Source: Priapulus caudatus (lineage: Eukaryota > Priapulida > Priapulimorpha > Priapulimorphida > Priapulidae). From it: 31,877 nt of DNA. The notes beneath the pieces were generated by a model. The model had not been told where the DNA came from. It saw nothing but the letters and a program-made list of their open reading frames with translations, and searched no databases. Location of the stretch: positions 408,847 through 440,723 of the forward strand of contig NW_014577201.1 in the NCBI RefSeq assembly GCF_000485595.1, read 5' to 3'. Within the stretch, counting starts at the first letter, position 1. Each line of letters opens with the position of its first letter. Of the stretch, positions 22,871 through 31,133 are shown piece by piece. The position numbers and the translations under genes are program-made.

Positions 22871-23014
22871 AGACTATTATGGATAGATAACATTATTTTT
22901 TGGAATTCTAACCGCAAGGTGAACGAAATGTGTGCTTTTTGAAAAGATCTTGCATCTCTCCCTTCTACACTTTCCTCTCTATCTTCTTTCTTTAGTCTCT
23001 CGCTCTTTCGCCTT

Positions 23015-23280
23015 CCGTTTCTCCCTTCCCCTTTCTTCTCTCTCTTTCCTTCTTTCTCGCTATCTCTCTCTCTCCTCTTTCTCTCTCTCTTATCTCTCTC
23101 TCTCTCTGCATCTTTTCTCTCCGCTCTCTACAACTATTCGAGTACTATTTCGGTCACTCTCGCTCTCTCTACTCTCTTCTGCTCTCTCTCTCTCTTCCTC
23201 TCTCTCCTCGTCTCCTCTCTTCTCGCTCTCTCGTACCTGTCGCCTCTCCTCTCTCGCGGCGCGGCTCGCCCTATCTAACT
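23015..23280. repeat. CT-rich low-complexity tract
   Basis: Polypyrimidine DNA dominated by CTCTCT and TTTCTC on the plus strand, beginning exactly where the macrorepeat similarity ends. The leucine/serine-rich open frame through it is an artefact. Confidence 0.9.
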
Positions 23281-23405
23281 GCATCTATTATCATTATCTT
23301 CTAATCTATCTATCTATGCTATCTATCTATCTATCGCATCTATCTATCTATCTATCTATCTACTCTATCTAATCTATCTATACTATCTATCTATACTTAT
23401 CTATC

Positions 23406-23437
<32 letters not shown>

Positions 23438-23565
23438 ACTATCTATTCTATCTATCTATACTATTCTATTATCTATCTTATCTATCTATCTATTATCATC
23501 TATATATCTAATCTATCTATCTATTATCTATCTATCTATGCCATCTAATATAATCTATCTATCCT

Positions 23566-23621
<56 letters not shown>

Positions 23622-23695
23622 GTCTTATCTATCATATTTATCTATCTATTATCTTCCTTATTATCTATCTATTATCTATCTGTCTATCTATCCCT
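23281..23695. repeat. (CTAT)n tetranucleotide microsatellite
   Basis: About 400 bp of CTAT/ATCT repeats (GATA on the other strand), interrupted at irregular intervals by lost or gained bases such as ATCTACTCTATCTAATC. The plus frame through it reads as an IYLSIYLS repeat and is not a protein. GATA arrays are common in animal genomes. Confidence 0.97.
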
Positions 23696-23865
23696 TTCTG
23701 CTTCTCTCCTAAACTCTCTCTCTCTCTCTCTGCTCTCTCTCCTCTCTCTCTCTCTCTCTTTCTCCGTCCTTATCTCTTCTCTCTTTATTTCTATTTTCGC
23801 TCTCTCCTCCCTCCCGTCCCTCCCTTTCTTTCTTCTCTTTCTACTACTCTCTCGCTCTCACTCTA
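23696..23865. repeat. CT-rich low-complexity tract
   Basis: Second polypyrimidine block after the CTAT array, ending in CTCACTCTATTTAG before single-copy sequence resumes. No gene. Confidence 0.88.
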
Positions 23866-23964
23866 TTTAGCCCACAACCGGCCGCTGTATCGTTGACATA
23901 CACATAGCCGGCCCGGTTCAATGTTCTGCTACAGTAATTATCGTTACTTGTCTCATCTTGGCAG

Positions 23965-24099
23965 CAAATGAAAGCTATGCCGTCCTTGCTGTCGCTCTCC
24001 CGCAATTACGTGAATTCCATACACGTAAAAGATTCCACATTCAGAATCGACCACAGCAACTCAACGAGATTCACCGATTTCTACGAGAAACCCGCTTAA
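23965..24099 (+). CDS. Possible 3' terminal coding exon, unknown gene
   Basis: A pyrimidine-rich stretch (ACTTGTCTCATCTTGGCAG, ending at 23964) has the shape of a splice acceptor. It is followed by 44 codons and a TAA at 24097-24099. The peptide is not low-complexity and is hydrophilic at its end: it starts QMKAMPSLLSLSRNYVNSIH and ends STRFTDFYEKPA. It looks like a cytoplasmic C-terminal tail, but I recognise no family. No upstream exon was found, the phase is not fixed, and no polyadenylation signal follows closely because an inverted-repeat element starts at 24143. It is on the opposite strand to the receptor exon at 31589, so it would belong to a different gene. It could be chance. Confidence 0.25.
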   Translation, partial: QMKAMPSLLSLSRNYVNSIHVKDSTFRIDHSNSTRFTDFYEKPA

Positions 24100-24142
24100 T
24101 TATTCTGGGGGTTGAAATTCCTCTGGTATGGGGCGCAACGGG

Positions 24143-24829
24143 TACCGGTATATAATCCTACGGGTCGTTGGTCCTACGGGTCTTTGGTCCTGCGGTTATT
24201 AGTAAGAGGGAAGTGAGAGTGGACTTTGCAAAATGAACTGTTTATTACCATAATGCCAAAAAACCAACAAAGAAGACAGACTAAATGCAAAATGAGCTGT
24301 TTATTTAAATTTATGTTATTTAATAGCGTTTGCTAACACACTTATTATTACGGTTAGTAAAACGTTTGTAATAAGGTTATATTTAAGTTATTGAAAAACG
24401 ATTGCCAAAATCGTTTTATTAACGTTCACTAAACGTTGAGAGTAACGCTACATGTCGGTTCTTAACAAACGTTTGCCAAAACTTTTTATAAACCACTACG
24501 TAACATTTAATATAAGGTTCCATAACAACGTTAAAACCCAACGTTTATATACTGTTCGCATTACCAAGACTATGTTTAGGTTCGTTTACTAAATTATCAT
24601 TTAACATTTTTAGTAGTAATTACGTTGGTCGAACAAAAATGCTGTATATGAAAGTTTTATTATAGTAGTAATTTTAAGTATCTAGCATGAAATGATTATC
24701 CACTCTAAACAGAGTTTAAAGTTGAAAGCGTGAAAAAAAGAATCTTCTCAATAGCTGTTGGCCGTAGACCCGTAGGACCAACGACTCGCAGGAAAACGAC
24801 CCGTAGGACCGTAGAACTATAGAACGGTA
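24143..24829. mobile_element. Inverted-repeat element with CCTACGGGTC terminal subrepeats
   Basis: The left end has TACCGGTATATAAT, then two copies of CCTACGGGTC separated by GTTGGT, then TCTTTGGTCCTGCGG. The right end (24766-24829) carries the same words inverted: GACCCGTAGGACC twice, with CGACTCGCAGG between, ending TATAGAACGGTA. The interior is AT-rich, and the word AACGTT with relatives such as AAACGTTTG is scattered through 24320-24600 in both orientations. No open frame. CGCAAC lies just outside both ends in the same orientation (24134-24139 and 24835-24840), a possible but weak target duplication. Likely a MITE-like non-autonomous element, family unknown. Confidence 0.6.
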
Positions 24830-25002
24830 ATCGGACGCAACACGGTTAACGTGCACATAGTCTCATCATAATGTTTTAATTCCTGGCATTTTCTGTATGT
24901 GGAATAATGAATAAATTGTTAATCAATCTTGAAGGTCAGTGTTTAGAAAATTACTGTTCGCCAAACGGCGATTCGATCACGAATATATATTATATATATA
25001 TA

Positions 25003-25052
<50 letters not shown>

Positions 25053-25056
25053 TGTG

Positions 25057-25088
<32 letters not shown>

Positions 25089-26003
25089 GGTGTGTACATA
25101 GAATCGTAAATTGCATGAGGAATATATTGATAGCAGTATTGACCGTGTTCATATTCTATATCATAACTGCTTGAAGAACATGTTGATTGTATGTTGGAAT
25201 GTGGGCATCCTACACTACCCGAAAGTCTGTATAAGCTTGAAACTGTTACAAATTAAAAACTGGCAGTCCATGTACCCAATCTGATTCTAACGACGTGTTC
25301 AAGTACGTGTACATACTCGAATGCTATACTTCATTTGACGATAGGGTGATGAAATGTGTAGTCACGTGCAACCTATATTTAGTAGGGCTGTAAAAAAGGT
25401 ATTAAACTGTGATCATCATGCAAAGCCTACTGTTACGCAGACACGTCTATTCAAACCTGTATGCCAAAAAAACGTTCTCCGCTTGACCAGTAGAACGTTA
25501 TTCGTGTACCTGCGAAAATTGTAACCTTATCCTTTAGCATCTTTGTCAAGTCCATAAAAAATCAATAGGGCAAACAATACTGCCGCCAAAAAAGGCGCTT
25601 TCTAGCATGCAATCTGTATTACGTATTTAAAATAAATGTCCTGACACTGATATCCTTGTTCATGGATATATCATACGCCTATGAAAAACACGTGGCTGTG
25701 AGAAGGACTCGTCCCATGAATTTGCGATAACATGCCGTAAATGGCACAATTTTTTCGACAATGCATTTCTAAGTGCTGCTATTGTTGCGACGATGCGCCA
25801 GAACTGCTGCGATTGTCAGAAACAATTAACTCGTCGGAGAACCCTTGACTATTGAGAGCGCGTTTACGCAAGAAACACATTACCGACTTTCAAGGCCGGT
25901 CGATTTTATCGTCGATGTACATGTTTAATTCATAATTATCCGCAATGAAGCTTGTGCGTAGAGAGATGTCACTGACCTCTGACCACGTCATAGCACATTG
26001 ACA
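24830..26003. other. AT-rich single-copy spacer, no gene seen
   Basis: Apart from the TG microsatellite at 25003-25092, this stretch is non-repetitive, moderately AT-rich and free of indel-type noise. I checked both strands for the remaining transmembrane exons of the receptor whose exon lies at 31589-31877 and recognised none. Short open frames (under 70 codons) look like chance. It could be intron or intergenic DNA. Confidence 0.5.
25003..25092. repeat. (TG)n / (TGCG)n microsatellite
   Basis: An alternating TA tract (24983-25002) passes into a TG run to about 25051, then TGCG steps to 25090. Alternating purine-pyrimidine throughout. The reading frame across it is an artefact. Confidence 0.95.
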
Positions 26004-26186
26004 TATGTGGTTGACCAAAGTACTCAGAAATAATTATTTTTACCGCGGTAAAAATAATTTATCCGCGATTAAATTATGTGTAACAAGGCATTTGATTACG
26101 TAAAAGGACCTATAATTTTACCGCGGTTAAATTATTTCTACTTATTTTATTTAAATTATTATTTTTGAGTACGATGGCCAACCATA
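26004..26186. mobile_element. Small MITE-like inverted repeat (about 183 bp)
   Basis: The left end reads ATGTGGTTGACCAAAGTACT and continues CAGAAATAATTATTTTTACC. The right end, read from the other strand, begins TATGGTTGGCCATCGTACTC and continues AAAAATAATAATTT. The arms then share ACCGCGGTAAA and AAATAATTT phrases on both sides of a short centre near 26090, so nearly the whole element can fold on itself. It has no coding capacity. The terminal consensus (A)TGGTTGrCCA is distinctive. No clear target duplication is visible. Confidence 0.65.
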
Positions 26187-26383
26187 GCCGAAGATTCCTC
26201 TGGGCAGATGCACTCGGCAACACGTACGAATTTAATGGACATTAGTAGCGTAGAGGAACGCGAAGTGGAGATCGTATATATTCCCTGTCGACGGTAACTG
26301 CTGGTGAAGGCTGAGACACAAACCACACATGCACTATACGTGCAATTTCAGACAGTATCCATTAGACTCACCACACCATTCCA

Positions 26384-26596
26384 CTCTCTGCCACGCCACG
26401 CCATCAGCACCACGCAACGCCACGTACTAAACGACACGACCCGACACGACACGGCACTACACGCAACGCAACGCAACGCAACGCCACGTCATGCCACGCA
26501 ACGCCACGTCATGCCACGTCACGCCACGCCACGCCACGCCACGCCACACCACACCACGCCACGCCACGCCACACCACACCACGCCACGTCACGTCG
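26384..26596. repeat. (ACGCC)n pentanucleotide array
   Basis: An array of 5-bp steps ACGCC, ACGCA, ACACC and ACGTC, denser toward the right. The plus strand is nearly free of G except inside CG dinucleotides, which are very frequent. Pentamer phase is kept with few interruptions, so indel noise is low here. Open frames on both strands are repeat artefacts. Confidence 0.93.
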
Positions 26597-26867
26597 ATAA
26601 TACGCTGATAACTAGCAACGCGTATCATGTCCGAACACGGCCACTTGTTCATACATAGCACACAGCATGTTTTTCTACATGTTATAACTATGAATTTATA
26701 ACCGGAGCACCAGTATGTCCGTAGAACATGGAGTGTGCGTATGTGCCGGACTCTGGACTGTCTTATACAGGCGCGCATCGAAGCCTGTAGTATGGTGGCC
26801 GAGATGGCTACGGATATTTTTATTCCAAATTCATTTTTATTTCAAATTCATTTTCATTTCAAATTCA
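26597..26867. other. Spacer ending in TTCAAATTCATTTT direct repeats
   Basis: Single-copy sequence with no gene. The last 50 bases (about 26818-26867) hold three tandem copies of an approximately 18-bp phrase built on CAAATTCATTTT, cut off by the 10-base gap. The gap probably lies inside this small tandem repeat. Confidence 0.6.
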
Positions 26868-26877
26868 NNNNNNNNNN
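26868..26877. other. Assembly gap (10 N)
   Basis: Ten N between a TTCAAATTCA tandem repeat and CT-rich DNA. The round number suggests a placeholder and not a measured length. Confidence 0.99.
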
Positions 26878-27422
26878 TCGATCTCCTTTCTCGCTCGCTC
26901 TTCTTCTCTCTACTTTATGCCTCTTCCCTTGCTGGCTATTCTAGGCGCACGGTATACTCTCACCCTCACTCTGCTCCCTTCCACTTTCTCTTACACTCTG
27001 CTTATGTTATCTCTGCTCTCTCGTTTGCTTTTCCCTTGCGCTCTTCTGGTTCGGCTTTCCCGCCCTCTCGCCGCTCTATATCTCTCTCCTTCTCTCTCTC
27101 TTGCTCTTTCTCTTTTTTTTTTCTCTCTCTCTCTCTCGGCTCTCTCCCACGCCCAGCGGCACCTTACTAGCTCTCTCCGCGCGCTATCTCCGTGCTTATT
27201 GCCTAGGCCAGCAATTGCTTCGATGCTATATACTTGCGTTCGATAGCTCATTCACGAGAGAGAACAGCCATGGAGCGGTTAAACGCTAACATTGAATGAC
27301 GAATATTCCGTCCGAACTGCCTGACCGACCAGCGGTGAGCGGATGACGAGCAGATATCGCAAAGTGTCCACGAGAAGCATCTCTTTCTCTCTCTCTCTCT
27401 CGCGGCGCGGGCTCTTTTCTCT

Positions 27423-27459
<37 letters not shown>

Positions 27460-27490
27460 GCTCTCTTACTCTACTCTTCGCTTCTGCTTT
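26878..27490. repeat. CT-rich low-complexity DNA in two blocks
   Basis: Polypyrimidine blocks at 26878-27175 and 27380-27490, the second a nearly pure CT run, are separated by about 200 bp of ordinary sequence (27176-27380) in which I see no gene. Leucine/serine-rich plus-strand frames and arginine/glutamate-rich minus-strand frames through them are artefacts of composition. Confidence 0.85.
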
Positions 27491-27497
27491 CTCTCCG

Positions 27498-27737
27498 TTG
27501 CTTCATAGCGAAGGTGCGGCGCGTCTGGCGCGTGTGTCAAAGCGACTGATCGTAACGCTGGAAGGCTGCCGAATGGCGCATCACGCACAAGCGGCCGATG
27601 CCACACGCCTAGCATGCGCAGTCGGTCGCGGCTCTTTGTGTCGAACGTATATAGCGATGATGAGGTCGTCCCGCTACTGGCCGGCTGCGGTCTGCTGGCA
27701 CCCGCTGCATATGCGCGAATTACACGCGAAAGCGTAG
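27498..27737 (+). other. Unrecognised 79-codon open frame followed by AATAAA
   Basis: An ATG-started frame lying outside the low-complexity blocks, in GC-rich sequence with many CpG. The stop at 27735-27737 is followed within about 10 bases by AAATAAAATAAG and a TTTATT, so a polyadenylation signal sits where a short transcript would end. The product has Cys, Trp and His but no recognisable motif, signal peptide or repeat. A minus-strand frame of similar length overlaps it, so high GC alone may explain the openness. Probably not a gene, but the only such frame in this part of the window. Confidence 0.15.
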
Positions 27738-27837
27738 CAGCGAAATAAAATAAGTGTTTATTACTCCTGATATATATGCAAAGTAGATAATAGGCGAAGT
27801 GTCCCGGTGCCCTGCCACCTCGACAAGCCCGCGTCCG

Positions 27838-27864
27838 TGTGTGGTGTGCCTGTGGTGTGTGTGG

Positions 27865-27893
<29 letters not shown>
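27838..27893. repeat. (TG)n microsatellite
   Basis: TGTGTGGTGTG steps passing into a TG run to 27887, then GGTGTG. No gene. A short single-copy stretch follows to 28120, with only compositional open frames. Confidence 0.92.
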
Positions 27894-27896
<3 letters not shown>

Positions 27897-28121
27897 TGCG
27901 CGCGCGCACGCGTGTGACAATTCGTTAGTTACTTACGCCGAAAGTTAACTGGCGTATGCCAGCATGCACACTTCGACGCGATGTACCTGAACAAAACGTG
28001 CGCAGGACGCCATGCTCGCCATGCAGTATTCGTTTTTCGCGTATACGGCCGCTGGTAATACTTTTCTCTGCTCCTCTGGTATGTTCCTCTATATTACCGC
28101 GCTGTCGAAGCACCAGCACGA

Positions 28122-28425
28122 TGCGTGCCACACACACGCATTTACGCATATACTACGACACACCTACGCATACGCACGCAATCCGCACGCACACGCACTG
28201 CACGCGCACACACACACGCGCGGCCCAGCAACATGCGTGCACACACACCACACAGACACTCACAACACACACACACCACACACACACACAACAACACACA
28301 CCAGCACACACATATATATATTATATACATAAATACATACACACACACACAACACACACACACACCACACAGCACACACACACACACACACACACACGAC
28401 ACATATATATATATATATTACATAA

Positions 28426-28475
<50 letters not shown>

Positions 28476-28495
28476 ACACACACGGCGCGCGCGCG

Positions 28496-28537
<42 letters not shown>

Positions 28538-28830
28538 GCCACCTCACAGCACAAGACACACAACAGCAACACACACCACCAGCACACAACACTTACACGC
28601 ACACACACACCACACACCACACAAACACACACACATACACACACACACAACACTACACACGACAACACATACACCGACGCACACACACACCACCACACAC
28701 ACCACACTACACACACACACATTCACACACAGCACACACACACACACACCACACACACACAACCACACAACACTGGAGGTCAACACACACCACCACAGCA
28801 AACACACACAGCCCAAACTACACACACCGC
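28122..28830. repeat. Long interrupted (CA)n tract
   Basis: About 700 bp of CA repeats broken by CCACAC, ACAACAC and ACGC steps. It includes two short TATATA islands (28311-28327 and 28403-28419) and a CGCGCG island (28484-28497). The TA-island-plus-CATAAATACA phrase occurs twice about 90 bp apart, suggesting a local duplication. Many long open frames run through it on both strands, all threonine/histidine or valine/cysteine repeats, and none is a gene. Confidence 0.95.
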
Positions 28831-29369
28831 GCGATCTGCTCTACGTACTGTGCGTATTAAGCGCGATGATTTATATTGTTAGACGCGCTGCCGACATATT
28901 ATCGCAGATTACGCGTGGACTGCCTCAGCCAATTTAATTTTTTAACTTTACATGCAAAGTATATTAGATAAATGATATGTTAATTAATAACGATGCAGTA
29001 TCGAGTAATCATATATCACTGGCTTTATTGGATCGCGTATTAATAATCGACATAGATAATGCGTATAAAATTACTAAAATCTAAAATTCTATAATTTTAA
29101 AGTTAATACAAAGCTAGCTCATTCAATTCGCATGGATGGGGGTCAAAATAACTGCCTCGACTTGTGGTATACGTAGAGAAAAAGGCGCTGTGCCGAGCCG
29201 CCGAAGCGTTTTCGCATTAGCACGTCGTAATCAAACCGCTTTGTGTTGCGTGAAGGCTTGCAGTGGTCTATGCCATTTGCGGTGTAGATTGCCCGAAAAT
29301 CGAGATAGGTCGTGAGCCGGCGTGCGCGTCACGTGTACGGTGAATAAAGGCACTTTGTTAGCATACAGG
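28831..29369. other. Single-copy spacer, no recognised gene
   Basis: AT-rich at 28935-29115, more balanced at 29120-29360. A minus-strand frame of about 56 codons at about 29145-29315 contains KRFDYDVLMRKRFGG, which superficially resembles dibasic-cleaved peptides, but it has no start, signal peptide or repeats. An AATAAAGG string lies at about 29344. The foldback element begins at 29370. Confidence 0.5.
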
Positions 29370-29470
29370 GTGACCCCAACAAAATGCAACCCAAACAAGT
29401 GTTAATTCAACTTTTTTGACTATGGATGTTAATCCTTTCATTTTTCAGATTTAACGAGGTGAATATTGCC

Positions 29471-29623
29471 AATGCGATTTAGAATCAGAGTTTTTTTCAA
29501 GAATAGACCTGCTGACTCTTCGACAGAAATCATGGGTCGCTGGAAACGTACTGTTGTCACAAAATCGTTCAAACCTGACAAGCCAGGTTCAAGAGGAATT
29601 GCAATGTGCCGCCCACCTATCCA
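29471..29623 (+). pseudogene. Transposase N-terminal fragment, left arm (before nested insertion)
   Basis: The start of the transposase frame reads MPMRFRIRVFFKN and SSTEIM, parallel to the right-arm start PIRVESRVFQDALDSSTEIM. A frame change near 29550 moves the reading to VQEELQ, and the nested element then interrupts the gene at 29624. It continues at 30368. Confidence 0.65.
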
Positions 29624-30367
29624 TACGGGGCGCCATGCAGGAAGGGCCTCAATTCGATCGAGCGCGGTTCCACAAAACTCAATTTTGTAACAACAAAACT
29701 CAGATTCTGTCGAAGGCGGTTCGCACAAAACTCAATTGTTGTAAACACAAAACTCAATTCTGTCGAACCGTTTCCACAAAACTCAATTTTTAAACCCAAG
29801 CTCAATTCGTGTCAATCCTGTCGCCACAAAAAACTCAATTCTTGCTGAACACAAAACTCAATCTTGTCATCCTGTCCATCAAACCTTAAATTTGTGTATA
29901 ACACAAAACTCAATCTCTGTCGGAACCGGCGGTTCCACAAATACGTTTTGTTGCCAAATATGGCCACCACTAGCATGTAAGAAGGGCTACCATTGGTCAG
30001 ACAGAAACAAGATGGGACCATTACACCATTTCTCCAGTCCGCTTTCTGACCATGCGTAGCCCTTCTTACATGGCGATGCTGCGATATTTGGCCAACAAAT
30101 CGAGAGTTTGTGGAACGCTGTTCGATCAGGAATGAGTTTTGGTTTACAAAATTGCGTTTTGTGGAAACGGGTTCGACAGAATTGAGTTTTCGTGTTATAC
30201 AAATGAGTTTTGTGGAACGCGGTTCGACAGAATGAGTTTTTGCTTCACAAATTGAGTTTTGCTGGGACAGGATTGACAGATTGAGTTTTGTGTTCAATGC
30301 AAAACTCATTTTGTGCAAGTTTATAGGGCTAGGCTACAAAAATGCCTGTCCTGCATGGCGCCCCGTA
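29624..30367. mobile_element. Nested 744-bp foldback element with 5-bp target duplication
   Basis: Its ends are inverted copies of TACGGGGCGCCATGCAGGA (19 bp). The host sequence duplicated at the flanks is ATCCA (29619-29623 and 30368-30372). The uninterrupted right arm of the host element reads CTATCCAAAC at the same place, proving the empty site. The left half is built of degenerate tandem subrepeats with CACAAAACTCAATT and CTGTCGAACC; the right half carries the same words inverted. The centre (about 29950-30095) is a tighter palindrome containing CCAAATATGGCC and TGTAAGAAGGGCTA with their inverted partners. There is no open frame of note. This is a foldback/MITE; the family is not recognised. 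A transcript crossing it would form a long double-stranded hairpin. Confidence 0.85.
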
Positions 30368-30660
30368 ATCCAAACAAAGAACTCATTCTAAGATGGGTAC
30401 AGAAGTTCAGGGTGCATGGGACTGTCAAGAACCTCAATTCCAAAGGGAATACTCCCACACACTCAGGGAGACAAAAGAGTGCAAGGACAGAGGAGAACAT
30501 CACCTCAGTCAGGACCTCGGTTGGCCGCAGACCAAAGAAGTCGTTACGTTGGCGCAGCCAACAATTGGGTATTCCGGGCATTTGGGGAGTCTCTGAGGAG
30601 AATTTTGATTTAGGATCTGCATTCGTACCCATACAGGATAGAAATTAAACATAAGCTGAC
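30368..30660 (+). pseudogene. Tc1/mariner-like transposase HTH fragment, left arm
   Basis: Continuation of the interrupted frame: NPNKELILRWVQKFRVHGTV, then TPTHSGRQKSARTEENI, then VGRRPKKSLRWRSQQLGI. After a frameshift near 30580 it runs on as ESLRRIL and SYPYRIEIKHKLT. This is the paired helix-turn-helix DNA-binding region (DUF4817-like, with a GRxxSARTxENI linker) of a Tc1/mariner-type transposase, followed by the conserved YPYRI phrase that normally leads into the DDE domain. The DDE domain is not present: the sequence turns into the inverted right arm. It includes about 12 residues not duplicated in the right arm. Confidence 0.8.
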
Positions 30661-30672
30661 CTCGATAATTCT

Positions 30673-31038
30673 CCTCAGAGACTCCCTCGGAATGCCCAAT
30701 TGTTGGCTGTGCCTACGTAACGACTTCTTTGGTCTGCGGCCAACCGAGGTCCTGACTGAGGTGATGTTCTCCTCTGTCCTTGCACTCCTTTGTCTCCCTG
30801 AGTGTGTGGCAGTATTTCCTTTGGCATTGAGATTCTTGACAGTCCCATGCACCCTGAACTTCTGTACCCATCTTAGAATGAGTCTTTGTTTGGATAGGTG
30901 CGGCAATTGAATTCCCTCTTGAAACGTGCTTGTACAGTTTTGAACGATTTGGTCGAAAAGTACGTTTGCACGGACCATGATTTCTGTCGAAGAGTCCAAG
31001 GCATCTTGAAAAACTCTTGATTCTACTCTGATTGGCAA
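30673..31038 (-). pseudogene. Tc1/mariner-like transposase HTH fragment, right arm (inverted)
   Basis: An uninterrupted minus-strand frame of about 120 codons homologous to the left-arm fragment. It contains SSTEIMVRANVLFDQIVQN, RLILRWVQKFRVHGTV, SARTEENITSV, GRRPKKSLRRHSQQLGI and PRESLRRII. The reading frame begins with a TTG in place of ATG at 31038 and is lost at the palindrome centre, where it reads into the spacer backwards. It would encode only a DNA-binding domain without a nuclease. Such a fragment, if expressed, could in principle compete for transposon ends, but no expression evidence is available. Confidence 0.8.
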
Positions 31039-31133
31039 CTATTCACCTCTTTAAATCTGAAAAATGAAAGGGTTAACATCAATATCAAAAAAGTTATTAA
31101 CACTTGTTTGGGTTGCATTTTTTTGGGGTCACA

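Larger units (their letters stand above)
15701..23014 (+). repeat. Macrorepeat unit 3 (complete X-Y-Z, about 7.3 kb)
   Basis: The only contiguous X-Y-Z copy: X 15701-about 18450, Y about 18450-20830, Z about 20840-23014. It starts with CACTGACACACATACAC immediately after the last base of unit 2 and ends with CTCTTTCGCCTT (23003-23014), after which similarity to 15689-15700 stops and CT-rich DNA takes over. The X-Y junction here runs through the reverse transcriptase C terminus without a break, showing that X and Y are naturally adjacent. Differences from units 1 and 2 are mostly single inserted or deleted bases. Confidence 0.88.
29370..31132. mobile_element. Foldback derivative of a Tc1/mariner-like transposon
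   Basis: The two ends are inverted copies: GTGACCCCAACAAAATGCAA at 29370 and, from the other strand, GTGACCCCAAAAAAATGCAA at 31132. The similarity is not limited to the tips. The whole left arm (29370-29623 plus 30368-about 30617) is an inverted copy of the right arm (31132 down to about 30673), roughly 460-500 bp each. Each arm is the 5' terminus plus the first part of a transposase gene encoding a helix-turn-helix domain. The DDE catalytic part and the native 3' end are absent, so two 5' halves face each other around a spacer of about 55 bp (30618-30672). The left arm was later split by the 744-bp element at 29624-30367. The left end is preceded by CAGG after a TA (29364-29369), but the right end lacks this and abuts a GTGA microsatellite. 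It could move only with enzyme supplied from elsewhere. Confidence 0.85.

Noticed and set aside
22932-23870. Leucine/serine/tyrosine-rich open frames as membrane proteins
   Set aside because: They are translations of CT-rich and CTAT repeats. The apparent hydrophobic segments are compositional.
26795-26830. GGTGGCCGAGATGGCTACGG as part of a serine or leucine tRNA
   Set aside because: It superficially resembles a tRNA D-arm, but no acceptor stem, anticodon arm or T-arm follows in the AT-rich repeats.
28122-28937. Threonine/histidine-rich frame of about 300 codons and the opposing valine/cysteine-rich frames
   Set aside because: They are produced by the CA/TG microsatellite. Equivalent frames appear at every other CA or TG run in the window.
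29145-29315. Minus-strand frame with dibasic sites (KRFDYDVLMRKRFGG) as a neuropeptide precursor
   Set aside because: It has no start codon, signal peptide or repeated mature peptide, and the frame is bounded by stops within 60 codons.
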